DNA of 64,000 nt from Streptacidiphilus jiangxiensis. Its GTDB lineage: Bacteria > Actinomycetota > Actinomycetes > Streptomycetales > Streptomycetaceae. The DNA lies in assembly GCF_900109465.1 (NCBI RefSeq), contig NZ_FOAZ01000015.1, positions 62,001 through 126,000 on the forward strand, given 5' to 3'. The notes beneath the pieces were generated by a model that searched no databases, was not told the DNA's origin, and was given only the letters and a program-made list of their open reading frames with translations. Every line of letters starts with the position of its first letter. The stretch's first letter is position 1. The position numbers and the translations under genes are program-made. Positions 8,438 through 17,897 of the stretch are shown in pieces.

Positions 8438-9151
8438 TCAGGGAGACCAGGTTCCGCCCAGCGCGGGGGCCAGGGAGGCACGGGCGATGGGGAGGAAGGT
8501 CTCCGGGGTGACGTCCGGGCCGGCACAGGCGGTCGGGAGGGCGCCGAGGAGAGGGGCGTCCGCGACCAGCGGGAGGTCGAGGAGGTTGCAGCGCATGGCG
8601 AGGTCCGGCTCCTGCGGCCAGCCGCCGATGACGATGCCGCGGAGCGGGATGTTGCGGGCGCGCAGGGCCTCCGCGGTCAGCTCGGTGAGGTTCAGGGTGC
8701 CGAGCGCGGCCGTCACCACGACCAGCGCCTCCGCCGCGTGGCCCAGCTTCGCCAGCTCGGCCGGGACGTCGGCCAGCGAGGAGCCCTCGGCGTCGAAGCG
8801 GACCAGCAGGCCGCCCGCGCCCTCGACCAGGACCAGGTCGTGCGTCTGCGCGAGCCGCGCCGCCTCCGCGGCGATCTCCGCCGGCGTGATCGGCCGCATG
8901 CCGGCCCGCGCGGCAGCCGTACCGGGGGCCAGCGGCTCCGGGTAGCGCGCGAGCTCGCTGAAGGTCAGCTCACCCGCGAGCCGGCGCACGTCCTCCAGGT
9001 CGCCGGGCTCGCCGGGCGCCATGCCCGTCTGCGCGGGCTTCATCACGGCGACCTTCCGGCCGTCGGCGACGGCCAGTGCCGCGACGGCCGCGGTGGTGAC
9101 GGTCTTGCCGATCTCCGTGTTGGTGCCGGTGACCAGGAGGATGGTGCTCAC
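8438..9151 (-). CDS. bioD: Dethiobiotin synthetase
   Basis: Forms the ureido ring of dethiobiotin from DAPA, CO2 and ATP, the step before BioB. 237 residues from GTG 9151. The P-loop is VTGTNTEIGKT at the N-terminus, followed by KPAQTGM, and VEGAGGLLVRF carries the conserved glutamate/glycine segment. An open frame continues upstream through repeats to 9622, but the conserved N-terminus and P-loop position fix the start at 9151. It is separated from bioA by 493 bp of GC-rich repeats, so transcription with bioBA is uncertain. Confidence 0.94.
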   Translation of the reverse strand: MSTILLVTGTNTEIGKTVTTAAVAALAVADGRKVAVMKPAQTGMAPGEPGDLEDVRRLAGELTFSELARYPEPLAPGTAAARAGMRPITPAEIAAEAARLAQTHDLVLVEGAGGLLVRFDAEGSSLADVPAELAKLGHAAEALVVVTAALGTLNLTELTAEALRARNIPLRGIVIGGWPQEPDLAMRCNLLDLPLVADAPLLGALPTACAGPDVTPETFLPIARASLAPALGGTWSP

Positions 9152-9644
9152 GCTGCGGGGTCGCTTTCTCGTAGGGGGTGGGGTGGACGATGGCGGGGTC
9201 GGGGCCCCGGCCTTGGCCCGCCGGTGGCGAACAGGGCTGCCGGGTGCGGCCGCCGGCCCGGCCCGACGGCCCCGCTGGAGCGGGAACGTCGCCCGGCGGC
9301 AAGCCGCCTGCGGCGAACCGGTCTGCGGAGCCGGGCCGCCTGGCGCAGTCGGCTCTGCGGCAGGCAGCTCCGCGGCGGACCGTCGCGGGCTGCCGGCCCG
9401 GCCGGACGGCCGACCCGCCGACCCTGCCGGGGCGGGATGGTCGCCTGGCGGCAAGCCGCCTGCGGCGAGCCGGCGGGAGCGAACCGGCCCGTGGAGCCGG
9501 ACCGCCCAGCGGCGGACCGCCGCGCGCCGCGTGCCGCAAGCCGGGCCGCCTGCGGCGGACGGCTCCGGGGCGAGGTGCCCCGCCGGCGCAGTGCCGCGCG
9601 CGGGCCGTCCGTGCAGGCGCACGCGCGGCCCGCGGGCAAGCGGG
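9152..9644. repeat. Gene-free spacer with a duplicated GC-rich unit between bioA and bioD
   Basis: No gene is convincing here. Two imperfect copies of a roughly 120-150-bp unit can be aligned (about 9236-9351 and 9388-9515). Both carry GCCGGCCCGGCC, then a variant of GTCGCCCGGCGGCAAGCCGC, then CTGCGGCGAACCGG or CTGCGGCGAGCCGG. GGCGG-CAAG-CCGCC gives a tight hairpin in each copy, and a third partial copy lies near 9537. On the minus strand the region is free of stops and would encode Pro/Ala/Arg-rich protein, but that looks like an artefact. Confidence 0.7.
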
Positions 9645-10961
9645 CTAGCCCGCGGCCGCCGCCGCGCGGACGCCCGCGCACAGGGTGGCCAGGTCGGCGT
9701 CGGAGGTGACGTACGGCGGCATCGTGTAGACGAGGTCGCGGAACGGGCGCAGCCAGACGCCCTCCCGTGCGGCCGCCGCCGTCGCCGCGCGCATGTCGAC
9801 GTCGTGGTCGAGCTGGACCACGCCGATCGCGCCGAGGACGCGGACGTCCCGCACGCCCGGCAGGTCGCGGGCCGGGGCGAGGCCGGCGTCCAGGCCCGCG
9901 CCGATCCGCTTGACCTCCTGCTGCCAGTCCTGGCCCAGCAGCAGGTCGATGGAGGCGTTGGCCACCGCCGTCGCCAGCGGGTTGCCCATGAACGTCGGGC
10001 CGTGCGCCAGCACGGGGACCTCGCCGCGGCTGATGCCCTCCGCGACGCGCGTCGTGCACAGCGCCGCGGCGAGCGTCAGGTAACCCCCGGTCAGCGCCTT
10101 GCCGACGCACATGACGTCCGGCGAGACACCCGCGTGGTCCGCCGCGAACAGCGCGCCCGTGCGGCCGAAGCCGGTGGCGATCTCGTCGAAGACCAGCAGC
10201 ACGTCGTGCGCGTCGCACAGCTCCCGCAGCACCCGCAGGTACGCGGGGGAGTGGAAGCGCATGCCGCCCGCGCCCTGGACCACCGGTTCGACGATCACCG
10301 CCGCCGCCTCCGCCGCGTGGCGCGACAGCAGCTCGTCCAGGTGCGCGACGTAGGCCGGGTCGACGGGAGCGTCGAAGCCGTCCGGCGGGGCGTCCGCGAA
10401 GATCTGACGCGGAAGCACACCCGTCCACAGCTCGTGCATCCCGCCCTCGGGGTCGCACACGGACATGGGGTGGAAGGTGTCGCCGTGGTAGCCGCCGCGC
10501 CAGGTCAGCAGCCGGTGCTTCTCCGGGCGGCCCTGCGAACGCCAGTACTGCAGGCACATCTTGGCCGCGACCTCGACCGAGACCGAGCCGGAGTCCGCCA
10601 GGAACACGTGCTGCAGCGGCTCCGGCGTCAACTCCACCAGCTTGGCCGCCAGCCGCACCGCGGGCTCGTGGGTGAGCCCGCCGAACATGACGTGGCTCAT
10701 CCGCCCGAGCTGGTCGCGCACCGCCTCGTCGAGGACCGGGTGCCCGTAGCCGTGGATCGCGGACCACCACGAGGACATGCCGTCGACCAGCTCGTCCCGG
10801 CCCTCGACGGGCCGGGCCAGCCGCAGCCGGACCCCGCTCGCCGAGGCGACGGGGTAGGGCTCGGCCGCGCCCGGCATGGCCCCGTAGGGGTGCCAGACGT
10901 GGGCGCGGTCGAGCTCCAGCAGCCGGTCGACGTCCATGACCTCGAAAGAGTCAGTGCTCAC
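9645..10961 (-). CDS. bioA: Adenosylmethionine-8-amino-7-oxononanoate aminotransferase
   Basis: PLP enzyme converting KAPA to DAPA with SAM as amino donor. 438 residues with the class III aminotransferase layout: HVWHPYGAM near the N-terminus, [51 protein letters not shown] with the PLP-ring aspartate, and the Schiff-base lysine in [16 protein letters not shown] 10961 overlaps the bioB stop in a GTGA arrangement, so the two are translationally coupled. Confidence 0.96.
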   Translation of the reverse strand: MSTDSFEVMDVDRLLELDRAHVWHPYGAMPGAAEPYPVASASGVRLRLARPVEGRDELVDGMSSWWSAIHGYGHPVLDEAVRDQLGRMSHVMFGGLTHEPAVRLAAKLVELTPEPLQHVFLADSGSVSVEVAAKMCLQYWRSQGRPEKHRLLTWRGGYHGDTFHPMSVCDPEGGMHELWTGVLPRQIFADAPPDGFDAPVDPAYVAHLDELLSRHAAEAAAVIVEPVVQGAGGMRFHSPAYLRVLRELCDAHDVLLVFDEIATGFGRTGALFAADHAGVSPDVMCVGKALTGGYLTLAAALCTTRVAEGISRGEVPVLAHGPTFMGNPLATAVANASIDLLLGQDWQQEVKRIGAGLDAGLAPARDLPGVRDVRVLGAIGVVQLDHDVDMRAATAAAAREGVWLRPFRDLVYTMPPYVTSDADLATLCAGVRAAAAAG

Positions 10962-12022
10962 GCGTTCGGCGGCAGGTCGGTGCCCGCGCCACGACGTCGC
11001 ACGGCCACGTCCGCGTGCTCGCGGTCGCGCGGCAGGGTCGCCTCGTCGGAGCCCTCCACCACGAAGCCCGCGTCCGCGATCATCTCGAGGTCGGCCTGCC
11101 CGGCCTGGCCCTCACTGGTGAGGTAGTCGCCGAGGAAGATCGAGTTGGCGATGTGCAGCGCCAGCGGCTGCAGCGAGCGCAGATGCACCTCGCGGCCACC
11201 GGCGATGCGGACCTCCATGTCCGGGAAGCAGAACCGGACCATCGCCAGGATGCGCAGGCAGCGCTGCGGGGTGAGGTTCCACTCCTTGGCCAGCGGGGTG
11301 CCCTCGAACGGGATCAGGAAGTTGACCGGCACCGAGTCCGAGCCCAGCTCGCGCAGCGCGAAGACGACGTCGACCAGGTCGTTGTCGCTCTCGCCCATGC
11401 CCGCGATCAGACCGGAGCAGGCGGACAGGCCGGCGCCCTGCGCCTTCTGCACGGTGTCGACGCGGTCGGCGAAGTCGTGCGTGGAGCAGATGTCCTCGTA
11501 CGTGGTCTCGGACGTGTTGAGGTTGTGGTTGTAGGCGTGCACGCCCGCGTCGCGCAGGCGCTCGGCCTGGCCGTCGGAGAGGAGGCCGAGGCAGGCGCAG
11601 ATCTCGACCTGCTCGTTCTCCTCCTTGATCGCCGCGATGGTGTCGGTGACCCGGTCCACGTCCTTGTCCGTCGGCCCGCGACCGCTCGCCACCAGGCAGA
11701 CCCGCTTGGCGCCACCCGCGACACCGGCCTTCGCCGCGGCGGCGGCCTGGTCCGGCTTCAGCCAGGTGTACTTCAGGATCTCGGCCTTGGAGCCGAGCCG
11801 CTGCGAGCAGTAGGAGCAGTCCTCGGGGCAGAGGCCGCTCTTGAGGTTGACGAGGTAGTTGAGCTTGACGCGCCGACCGAAGTAGGCCCGGCGCACCCGG
11901 CCGGCGGCGGCGACGACGTCGAGAAGCTCGTCGTCCGTGGTGGCAAGGACGGCGAGGGCCTCTTCACGCGTGGGAAGTTCGCGGTCGAGCGCCTTGGAGA
12001 CGAGTGTGTCGAGCAGGTCCAT
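10958..12022 (-). CDS. bioB: Biotin synthase
   Basis: Radical-SAM enzyme inserting sulfur into dethiobiotin, the last step of biotin synthesis. 354 residues from ATG 12022. The radical-SAM cysteines are in [11 protein letters not shown]; other signatures are [27 protein letters not shown] and [12 protein letters not shown], and an arginine-bearing [12 protein letters not shown] near the C-terminus matches the 2Fe-2S cluster arginine of the family. It is first gene of the bioBA unit. The frame extends to 12316 but lacks family sequence there. Confidence 0.96.
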   Translation of the reverse strand: MDLLDTLVSKALDRELPTREEALAVLATTDDELLDVVAAAGRVRRAYFGRRVKLNYLVNLKSGLCPEDCSYCSQRLGSKAEILKYTWLKPDQAAAAAKAGVAGGAKRVCLVASGRGPTDKDVDRVTDTIAAIKEENEQVEICACLGLLSDGQAERLRDAGVHAYNHNLNTSETTYEDICSTHDFADRVDTVQKAQGAGLSACSGLIAGMGESDNDLVDVVFALRELGSDSVPVNFLIPFEGTPLAKEWNLTPQRCLRILAMVRFCFPDMEVRIAGGREVHLRSLQPLALHIANSIFLGDYLTSEGQAGQADLEMIADAGFVVEGSDEATLPRDREHADVAVRRRGAGTDLPPNA

Positions 12023-12218
12023 GGCAGCGATCCTGCCTTGCCGAGCTCGAGCCTCGCCATAGCCGAAGTGCATAGAACATCTCACACAGAGCTGGGTGTG
12101 TTGTCCTGGATCAACCGGTTCCGACAACAATCGTCCCTGGTGGCAGCGGTTGGCGGGGTTCCGTTTCCGGCTCGCCCCCACTCGTTCGGACGTGCGTTTG
12201 ACCCCTACACTCTGGAGC
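12023..12218. promoter_or_regulatory. Divergent promoter region between bioB and a secreted-protein gene
   Basis: 196 bp. For bioB, an AGGCAGG ribosome site precedes ATG 12022. An imperfect dyad, CACACAGAGCTGGGTGTG, lies about 60 bases upstream of bioB and could hold a biotin-responsive repressor, which is speculative. For the plus-strand gene, TACACT at 12206-12211 lies 7 bases before ATG 12219. Confidence 0.4.
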
Positions 12219-12947
12219 ATGACCCACAGGGGAGAGCCGGCCCCGGACCAACGGCCGCGCCGCACGCGCGTCATCGCGCTGCTCGGTGCGCTCGCCGTCT
12301 CCGCGGCCGCTGCCACCTGGATGGAGGTCCACTACACCGGCGGCGACGCCGGATCCGCGAACGCCACCGGCAGCAGCGTCTCCCAGGACAGCCTGTCCGC
12401 CCCGGTGGGCGCGGACGGCGCGTCAGCCGCGCCGTCGGCCCTGCCGGAGTCCGCGTCGCTCCTTCCCGCCACGGTCGAGATCCCCGCGGGTCCGAACAAC
12501 CCGAGCCCGTTCCAGGCCACCCGCTACGCGCTCGGCTCGTCCGCGAACTGCGCGGACGTCCTCGGCACGGCGTCGCCGAGCGGCGTGACCACGTCCTGCC
12601 AGGGATATGTGACCGCGTCCTACGTCAGTGCGGACCACAGTGTCGTGGCCTCCGTCACGGTCTTCGGCTACCCCGACGCCGCGACCGCGCGGCACGCCAA
12701 GCCGCTGTTCGGCAACGCGAGCCAGGCCGGCGGGGTCGCGGTGTTCCGTGAGCCCGGCAACGAGCTGCCCTCGGTCACCTCGGCGATCGGCACGGAACAG
12801 CAGCGGGTCGAACAGGTCGGCCGCTTCGTCACCGTCGTCCAGGCGGCGGCGGTCAACGGCACCGCCCAGGCGACGGCGGGCGGGCTGGCCTCGACGGAGT
12901 TCACGCTCTCCGCGGAGCTCGGCGACACGGTTCTCTGGGACAGCTGA
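12219..12947 (+). CDS. Secreted or membrane-anchored protein of unknown function
   Basis: 242 residues. An Arg-rich start (DQRPRRTR) leads into one hydrophobic segment (about residues 18-35), then a Ser/Ala/Gly linker to about residue 95 and a globular domain with two cysteines (NCADVL and TTSCQG) that could form a disulfide. It reads as an extracytoplasmic domain on a signal anchor. No lipobox is present. The gene ends only 10 bases from the convergent SDR gene. A role with the biotin genes is not evident. Confidence 0.7.
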   Translation: MTHRGEPAPDQRPRRTRVIALLGALAVSAAAATWMEVHYTGGDAGSANATGSSVSQDSLSAPVGADGASAAPSALPESASLLPATVEIPAGPNNPSPFQATRYALGSSANCADVLGTASPSGVTTSCQGYVTASYVSADHSVVASVTVFGYPDAATARHAKPLFGNASQAGGVAVFREPGNELPSVTSAIGTEQQRVEQVGRFVTVVQAAAVNGTAQATAGGLASTEFTLSAELGDTVLWDS

Positions 12948-12957
12948 GCCGCGAGAC

Positions 12958-13860
12958 TCAGAGCGGTCCCAGCTTGGCTTCCAGATGGGTGTGCCAGTGC
13001 GCGGCCCAGTCGGGTCGGGAGCCGTCCGCGTCCGTGAAGCCGTAGCGAGGGGCGAGGTCCCAGGTGGCGAGGGAGCGGCCGGTGAGGTCCTGGACCGAGG
13101 GGTCCGCCGCCAGCGCAGCGACCGCGCGGCCGAGGTAGGCGGGGCTCTCGGACGCCGCGAAGTCGACATCCTGTGCCACGCCGTCGCGCCACGCTGCCTC
13201 GGTGACGCCGAAGTGGTCCAGTACCGCCTCCGAGCGCAGGAAGCCCGGTGTGAGCGCGACCGCCGTCACCCCGTGGGGGCGCAGCTCCTCCGCCTGGGCG
13301 ACGGCGAGGCGGATGACGGACGCCTTCGCCAGGTCGTAGAAGAAGGAGCCCCGGTAGCGCGCGGTGTTGCCGTCCGTCACCTCGACCACCAGGCCGCGTC
13401 CGCGGGCGACCAGCAGTGGCAGTGCGTGGTGACTGGTGATCACATGCGTCTCGACGGCACGACGCAGCAGGCGCAGTCCCTGGTCGAGGTCCATCTCCCA
13501 GAGCGCGCGCCCCCACTCCGTCAGCGGATCACCGCCCCAGACGCAGTTGACCAGCACGTCGAGGCGACCGCCCTGCTCGGCGTCGATCCGGGCGACCAGC
13601 TCCCGCACCTGAGCGGAGTCGCTGTGGTCGACGCGAACGGCGATGCCGACACCGCCGGCGGCGGTGACGGCGTCCGCGGTCTCCTCGACGGTCTCGGGAC
13701 GGTTCAGGTCCGACGCGCCACCGTCTCGGCTGCTGCGGCCGGTGACGTAGACCGTCGCGCCCGCCGCGCCGAGTTCGACGGAGATGCCGCGGCCCCCGCC
13801 GCGCGTGCCCCCGGCGACGAGGGCGACCTGACCCGCGAGCGGCTTGTCCGGGCTTCCCAT
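12958..13860 (-). CDS. SDR-family oxidoreductase
   Basis: 300 residues. The NAD(P)-binding turn is VAGGTRGGGRGI (TGxxxGxG type), with a following TGRSSRDGG that suggests NADPH. Downstream are VLVNCVWGG in place of NNAG and the catalytic pair in YDLAKAS (Y-x-x-x-K). Near 165 the expected serine of the triad is replaced by VEVTDGNTARYRGSFF, so the usual Ser-Tyr-Lys arrangement is altered. The substrate is unknown. ATG 13860 has GGGAG upstream, and an AT-rich operator-like dyad lies in front. Confidence 0.87.
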   Translation of the reverse strand: MGSPDKPLAGQVALVAGGTRGGGRGISVELGAAGATVYVTGRSSRDGGASDLNRPETVEETADAVTAAGGVGIAVRVDHSDSAQVRELVARIDAEQGGRLDVLVNCVWGGDPLTEWGRALWEMDLDQGLRLLRRAVETHVITSHHALPLLVARGRGLVVEVTDGNTARYRGSFFYDLAKASVIRLAVAQAEELRPHGVTAVALTPGFLRSEAVLDHFGVTEAAWRDGVAQDVDFAASESPAYLGRAVAALAADPSVQDLTGRSLATWDLAPRYGFTDADGSRPDWAAHWHTHLEAKLGPL

Positions 13861-13875
13861 GAGGCGCTCCCATTT

Positions 13876-13891
13876 ATAAACGGCTGTTCAT
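13876..13891. promoter_or_regulatory. AT-rich TetR-type operator candidate upstream of the SDR gene
   Basis: ATAAAC-GGCT-GTTCAT is a 16-bp near-palindrome (one mismatch per half-site) inside the conspicuously AT-rich 13871-13900. This form is common for TetR-family sites in actinomycetes. No TetR gene is adjacent on this side. Confidence 0.45.
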
Positions 13892-13990
13892 TTATTAAAC
13901 CACCGTGACCCCTCCCGCCGCCGCATCCGTGATCGATCTCGCACCCGTGGCGAGTTGTCCGGGCCGGGGCGGAGCTGAAAGGGTCGGCGC

Positions 13991-15142
13991 ATGAGCATCG
14001 CCACCGCGGACCCCTTCGCCTGGATCGACGCCGCCGCCGAGCAGCGCCGCAGCGCCGGGCTGGTGCGGACACTGCGTCCCCGTCCGGCCGTCGGCGACGT
14101 GCTGGACCTCGCGAGCAACGACTACCTCGGCCTCACCCACGATCCCCGGGTCACCCGGGCCGCCGCGGACGCGGCCCTGCGCTGGGGCGGCGGGGCCACC
14201 GGGTCACGCCTGGTGACCGGTACGACGGAGCTCCACGCCGAGTTGGAGCAGGAGCTCGCCGACTTCTGCGGGGTCGAGGCCGCGCTCGTCTTCTCCTCCG
14301 GCTACACCGCGAACCTCGCCGCGCTCACCGCGCTCACCGGCCCCGGCGCGCTGATCGTCTCGGACGCGCTCAACCACGCCTCGCTGATCGACGGCTGCCG
14401 CCTCTCCCGTGCCCGGGTCGCCCGCGCCGCGCACCGTGATCCCGACGCGTTCCGCGCCGAGCTGGCCACACGCAGTGAGGAGCGGGCGATCGCCGTCAGC
14501 GACTCCGTCTTCTCCGTCGACGGGGACGCCGCGCCCCTGGCCGCCCTGGCCGCGGCCTGTCGTGACCACGGTGCGGCGCTGGTCGTGGACGATGCCCACG
14601 GCCTCGGTGTCCTCGGCCCCGGCGGTGCGGGCGCGACCGCGGCGGCCGGCCTGGCCGGCGCGCCGGACGTGGTGACGACGGTGACCCTGTCCAAGTCCCT
14701 GGCCTCGCAGGGCGGCGCGGTGCTGGGCCCGCGTCGGGTGATCGAGCACCTGGTGCAGGCGGCCCGCACGTTCATCTTCGACACCGGCCTCGCCCCTGCC
14801 GCGGCGGGAGCCGCGCTGGGCGCGCTGCGGGCGCTGCGGGCAGAGCCCTCGCGCGCGGAGCGCGCGCGGGAGGTCGCGCACGCCCTCTCCACGGGCCTGC
14901 TGGAGCGGGGCCTGGCGGCGAGCGTGCCGGACGCGGCGGTCGTCGGCGTCCGCGCGCCCTCCCCTGAGGCGGCGCTGGCCTGGGCGACGGAGCTCCGCGC
15001 CCGCGGCCTCGGTGTCGGCTGCTTCCGCCCGCCGTCCGTGCCGGACCGCTTCAGCCGCCTCCGGCTGACCGCTCGCGCGGACCTGACGGACGAGCAGATC
15101 GCCTGGGCGGTGGACCTGATCGCCGAGACCGCACGGCGATAG
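13991..15142 (+). CDS. bioF: 8-amino-7-oxononanoate synthase
   Basis: PLP enzyme condensing pimeloyl-ACP/CoA with L-alanine, the first committed step of biotin-ring formation. 383 residues, class II aminotransferase fold: DLASNDYLGLTHDPRV near the start, GSRLVTGTTELHAELE, SSGYTANLAAL, VVDDAHGLGVLG with the PLP aspartate/histidine, and the Schiff-base lysine in TVTLSKSLASQGG. AAAGGG lies upstream of ATG 13991. It is divergent from, and about 2 kb away from, bioBA. Confidence 0.95.
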   Translation: MSIATADPFAWIDAAAEQRRSAGLVRTLRPRPAVGDVLDLASNDYLGLTHDPRVTRAAADAALRWGGGATGSRLVTGTTELHAELEQELADFCGVEAALVFSSGYTANLAALTALTGPGALIVSDALNHASLIDGCRLSRARVARAAHRDPDAFRAELATRSEERAIAVSDSVFSVDGDAAPLAALAAACRDHGAALVVDDAHGLGVLGPGGAGATAAAGLAGAPDVVTTVTLSKSLASQGGAVLGPRRVIEHLVQAARTFIFDTGLAPAAAGAALGALRALRAEPSRAERAREVAHALSTGLLERGLAASVPDAAVVGVRAPSPEAALAWATELRARGLGVGCFRPPSVPDRFSRLRLTARADLTDEQIAWAVDLIAETARR

Positions 15143-15148
15143 CCGCGT

Positions 15149-15293
15149 GAGGGGCGCGAGGCTCTGTCGATGAGCGGCTCCGCCGCGGGGCGCGACAAGC
15201 CACCCATATACGGATGGTCCTCAACGCGCAGGGCCATCCGCACGGGGTGGTTACTCGCGCAGTTCCTCGCGCCCCTGGACAGTGCAACTGGGC
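15149..15293. repeat. Dispersed palindromic repeat copy 2 (convergent bioF/TetR junction)
   Basis: Outer arms GGGGCGCGAGG (15151-15161) and CCTCGCGCCCC (15265-15275) are exact complements. Inside is a GGCTCCGCCGCGGGGCGCGA module and a nested hairpin, CGGATGG with CCATCCG. It fills the gap between two stop codons and probably acts as a bidirectional terminator. Confidence 0.85.
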
Positions 15294-15294
15294 C

Positions 15295-15843
15295 TTAGTG
15301 CACAAGCTCCTCCAAATGCCGGTCCACGACGGTCCGGAGCAGCTCCGGAGTCGCACGGTCCGGCCGCATCACCGCGTGGAGGACCAGGCCGTCGATGAGG
15401 GCGTAGAGGCGTTCCACCTCGACGTCCTGCGCGCCCGGGGCCACCGCCTCGACCAGCCGACCGCAGAGGGCTTCCAGCAGGTCGTAACTGGTGTCACGCA
15501 GCGCGCGGAGGGTCGGGTCGACCTGGGCGCGGGTGCTGAAGGCGAGCCACACCTCCGCCTCGGCGCGGCGTTCCGCGTCCAGGGGGAGCAGCTCCCCGAT
15601 GACGTCGCGGACCGTGGTCGCCACGTGGACGCGCGCCCGGACCCGATCGATGACCAGTTGCATGGCGAAGGTCAGCACCTCCGCCTGGGTGGCGAAGTAG
15701 TGGCGCAGGGAGCCGGCCGAGAGGCCGGCCTCGGTGGCGACGGTGCGGACGGAGACGCCGTCCAGGCCGTTGCGCAGCACCACGCGCCAGACCGCCTCCG
15801 CGACGGAGGCGCGGCGTTGCTCGGGGTCCACGACCTTGGGCAT
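15295..15843 (-). CDS. TetR-family transcriptional regulator
   Basis: 182 residues from ATG 15843. The N-terminal helix-turn-helix runs VSVRTVATEAGLSAGSLRHYF (about residues 26-46), and a helical ligand domain follows. It is divergent from a small membrane-protein gene; the palindrome TTAGCAC-AGTC-GTGTTAA lies between them and overlaps an alternative upstream GTG start at 15858. Autoregulation and control of the membrane protein are therefore likely. Ligand unknown. Confidence 0.88.
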   Translation of the reverse strand: MPKVVDPEQRRASVAEAVWRVVLRNGLDGVSVRTVATEAGLSAGSLRHYFATQAEVLTFAMQLVIDRVRARVHVATTVRDVIGELLPLDAERRAEAEVWLAFSTRAQVDPTLRALRDTSYDLLEALCGRLVEAVAPGAQDVEVERLYALIDGLVLHAVMRPDRATPELLRTVVDRHLEELVH

Positions 15844-15851
15844 GCCTCTTT

Positions 15852-15869
15852 TTAGCACAGTCGTGTTAA
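15852..15869. promoter_or_regulatory. TetR operator between regulator and membrane-protein gene
   Basis: TTAGCAC-AGTC-GTGTTAA: 7-base arms with a single mismatch, in an AT-rich patch of a GC-rich region and placed to block both divergent promoters. Confidence 0.65.
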
Positions 15870-15911
15870 CTTGTTTTGGTACGCACGTACTACCAAGGGA
15901 GTGCGTCCGGA

Positions 15912-16520
15912 ATGCTCTACCTCCTGATCGCCGGCTGCGAGATCGCCTTCTGGGTGGTGCTCTGCGCGGCGCTGCTCGTCCGCTACCCGCTGCGGCGGCC
16001 CCGCGCCGGAGCGGCTCTGCTGCTCGGGCTGCCCGTGATCGACCTGCTGCTCTTCGTGGCCTCGCTGGTCGACCTCGCGCGTGGTGCGGCGCCCACCGAG
16101 GCGCACGCGCTGGCGGCGGTCTACATCGCCGTCTCGCTCGCCTTCGGCACCACGATGGTGCGCTGGGCGGACATCCGCTTCGCCGCCCGCTTCGGGACGC
16201 CGGAGGAGGCGGCGGCTGCCGCCGTGCGGCGCCCGCCGAAGAGCGGGCCCGCCCACGCCGCGCACGAGCGGCGGATGTGGCTGCGGCACCTGCTGGCCTG
16301 GTGCATCGGCGCCGCGCTCGTGGCGGTCGACACGGCGGTCATCGGGGACGTCCACCGTGCGCAGCCGTTGCTGCAGTGGATGGGCGCCTGGGGTGTCGTC
16401 CTCGGGATCGACTTCCTCTGGTCGTTCAGTTACACCGTGTTCCCGCGCAGGCCCAAGCCCGACTCGCGGAGCGGGGTGATGATCTCGTCGACCAACCACC
16501 GCACCACGTCCGGGGGATAG
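15912..16520 (+). CDS. Small integral membrane protein controlled by TetR
   Basis: 202 residues from ATG 15912 with AAGGGAG upstream. Four hydrophobic segments are seen (about 4-24, 38-58, 70-90, 137-158, with a fifth shorter stretch near 165-182). A charged loop, RPPKSGPAHAAHERRMW, lies between the last segments. No transporter family is evident. The 3' end overlaps the convergent luciferase-like gene by 91 bases, so the last residues read antisense to that gene. Probably the main target of the adjacent TetR. Confidence 0.72.
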   Translation: MLYLLIAGCEIAFWVVLCAALLVRYPLRRPRAGAALLLGLPVIDLLLFVASLVDLARGAAPTEAHALAAVYIAVSLAFGTTMVRWADIRFAARFGTPEEAAAAAVRRPPKSGPAHAAHERRMWLRHLLAWCIGAALVAVDTAVIGDVHRAQPLLQWMGAWGVVLGIDFLWSFSYTVFPRRPKPDSRSGVMISSTNHRTTSGG

Positions 16521-17359
16521 GGGCTGCGCAGGCTCAGCACCAGGTGCGAGAAGCCCAGTTCGACAAGGCGTGCGAGGGTAGCGCGGTCGGCGGCGGGGTC
16601 GGCGTAGTCGACGATGTACTGCACCGAGCGGGTGAGGGTCCGCGGATCGCGACCGATCTCCGCGCAGTGCGCGTCCAGGACGCGGGCGCGTCGGGCCAGG
16701 TGCTCGACGGGGTTGTGCGGTGGGCCGGGGATGTTCCAGATGTCGGCGTGCTCGGCGACCACGCGCAGGGTGCGGTCGCCCCAGCCGCCGATCAGCAGGG
16801 GAGGGCCGCCCGCCTGGACCGGCTTGGGCTCGTTCCGGGTGCTGGTGAGGCTGGTGTACGGGCCAGCGAAGTCGAAGCAGTCGTCGCGCCACATGGCGCG
16901 CAGGATCGCGATGGTCTCCTCCAGGCGGGTGATGCCCTCGCCCGGGGAGACCAAGGGGATGCCGTAGGCGGCGTACTCCGCCTCCGCCGGGTTGGGGCCG
17001 GCGATCCCGCCGGTGCCCGGCGGCTGGTGGGTGCCCCCGACGCCCAGGCCCATGACCAGGCGCCCACCGGAGATCACGTCGACGGTGGTGGCCATCTTGC
17101 CCAGGACGGCGGGCGGTCGGATCCGGTTGCTGGTCACCAGCAGGCCGAGCCGCAGGCGGCGGGTCTGCGCGGCCAGGGCGCTCAGCAGCGTCCAGCCCTC
17201 GAGGATCGCGCCGTCGGGGGGGCCGGCGACGGGCATCAGGTGGTCCCAGAGCCAGGCGTCCTGGATCTCCGATGCCTCGTCCGCCTGCTGCCAGACGCGC
17301 AGGATCTCGTGGTAGTCGACGCGCATGGGGGTGGTCTTGAGACCGAAGCTCAGCTCCAT
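16430..17359 (-). CDS. LLM-class F420-dependent oxidoreductase
   Basis: 309 residues with the bacterial luciferase-like TIM-barrel layout: LWDHLMPVAG near residue 38, LGLLVTSNRIRPPAVLGKMA, TVDVISGGRLVMGLGVGG, and PPLLIGGWGDRTLRVVAEHADIWN. These are hallmarks of F420-using members such as mycobacterial LLM oxidoreductases. The substrate is unknown. It is divergent from an MarR regulator with a 13-bp perfect palindrome between them, so it is probably induced when MarR binds an effector. Confidence 0.88.
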   Translation of the reverse strand: MELSFGLKTTPMRVDYHEILRVWQQADEASEIQDAWLWDHLMPVAGPPDGAILEGWTLLSALAAQTRRLRLGLLVTSNRIRPPAVLGKMATTVDVISGGRLVMGLGVGGTHQPPGTGGIAGPNPAEAEYAAYGIPLVSPGEGITRLEETIAILRAMWRDDCFDFAGPYTSLTSTRNEPKPVQAGGPPLLIGGWGDRTLRVVAEHADIWNIPGPPHNPVEHLARRARVLDAHCAEIGRDPRTLTRSVQYIVDYADPAADRATLARLVELGFSHLVLSLRSPYPPDVVRWLVDEIITPLRESGLGLRGNTV

Positions 17360-17389
17360 GCCGTCAGCCTAGCCAATCATCAGCGCCAC

Positions 17390-17402
17390 TGACTATCAGT
17401 CA
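17390..17402. promoter_or_regulatory. MarR operator
   Basis: TGACT-ATC-AGTCA is a perfect palindrome, flanked by CGCC and GGCG on either side. It is centred between the divergent LLM oxidoreductase and MarR genes, overlapping the likely -35/-10 regions of both. Confidence 0.7.
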
Positions 17403-17421
17403 AGGCGATTACCATACGGCC

Positions 17422-17892
17422 ATGACCGACGACGCGACGCCGAACGCCCTGCGGGCCCGCCTGGGCTACCTGCTCAAGCACGCCCACCACCGCTTCGCCG
17501 AGGCGAGCACCCGCGCGCTCGCGCCGCTCGGCATCGACGGGCGCGAGCTGGCCGTCCTCGCCGTGCTGGGGGGTGGTGACCGGGGGGAGCCGCTGTCGCA
17601 GGCGGAGGCCGCCACTGCCCTCGGCGTCGACCGCACCACGATGGTGGCGCTGGCCGACGCCCTGGAGGCCAAGGGGCTGGTCGAGCGTCGACGCAGCCCC
17701 ACCGACCGGCGCCGCAACGCGCTCCATGTCACGGAGGGCGGCGCGGCCCTGCTGCTGCATGCCGAGGCCGTCCGGGCGGACGTCGAGCGCGGGTTCCTCG
17801 CGCCGCTCGTGGCGGCGGGCGAGGACCCGGACGCGCTCGGGCGGCTGCTCTCCGTGCTGCTCGCCACCGCGCCGTCCGACGACCTCGGCTGA
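17422..17892 (+). CDS. MarR-family transcriptional regulator
   Basis: 156 residues with a winged helix: LSQAEAATALGVDRTTMVALADALEAKGLVERRRSPTDRRR is the recognition helix and wing (about residues 55-95; the D-R-R-R wing is characteristic). Predicted to repress itself and the divergent LLM oxidoreductase. TACCAT (17410-17415) lies 6 bases before the ATG, suggesting a leaderless mRNA. Ligand unknown, probably a small aromatic or oxidant. Confidence 0.9.
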   Translation: MTDDATPNALRARLGYLLKHAHHRFAEASTRALAPLGIDGRELAVLAVLGGGDRGEPLSQAEAATALGVDRTTMVALADALEAKGLVERRRSPTDRRRNALHVTEGGAALLLHAEAVRADVERGFLAPLVAAGEDPDALGRLLSVLLATAPSDDLG

Positions 17893-17897
17893 CGACG

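Noticed and set aside
9152..9622. N-terminal extension of BioD through the repeat region
   Set aside because: Composition is Pro/Ala/Arg-rich, repeated and absent from BioD proteins; the GTG at 9151 fits the P-loop position.
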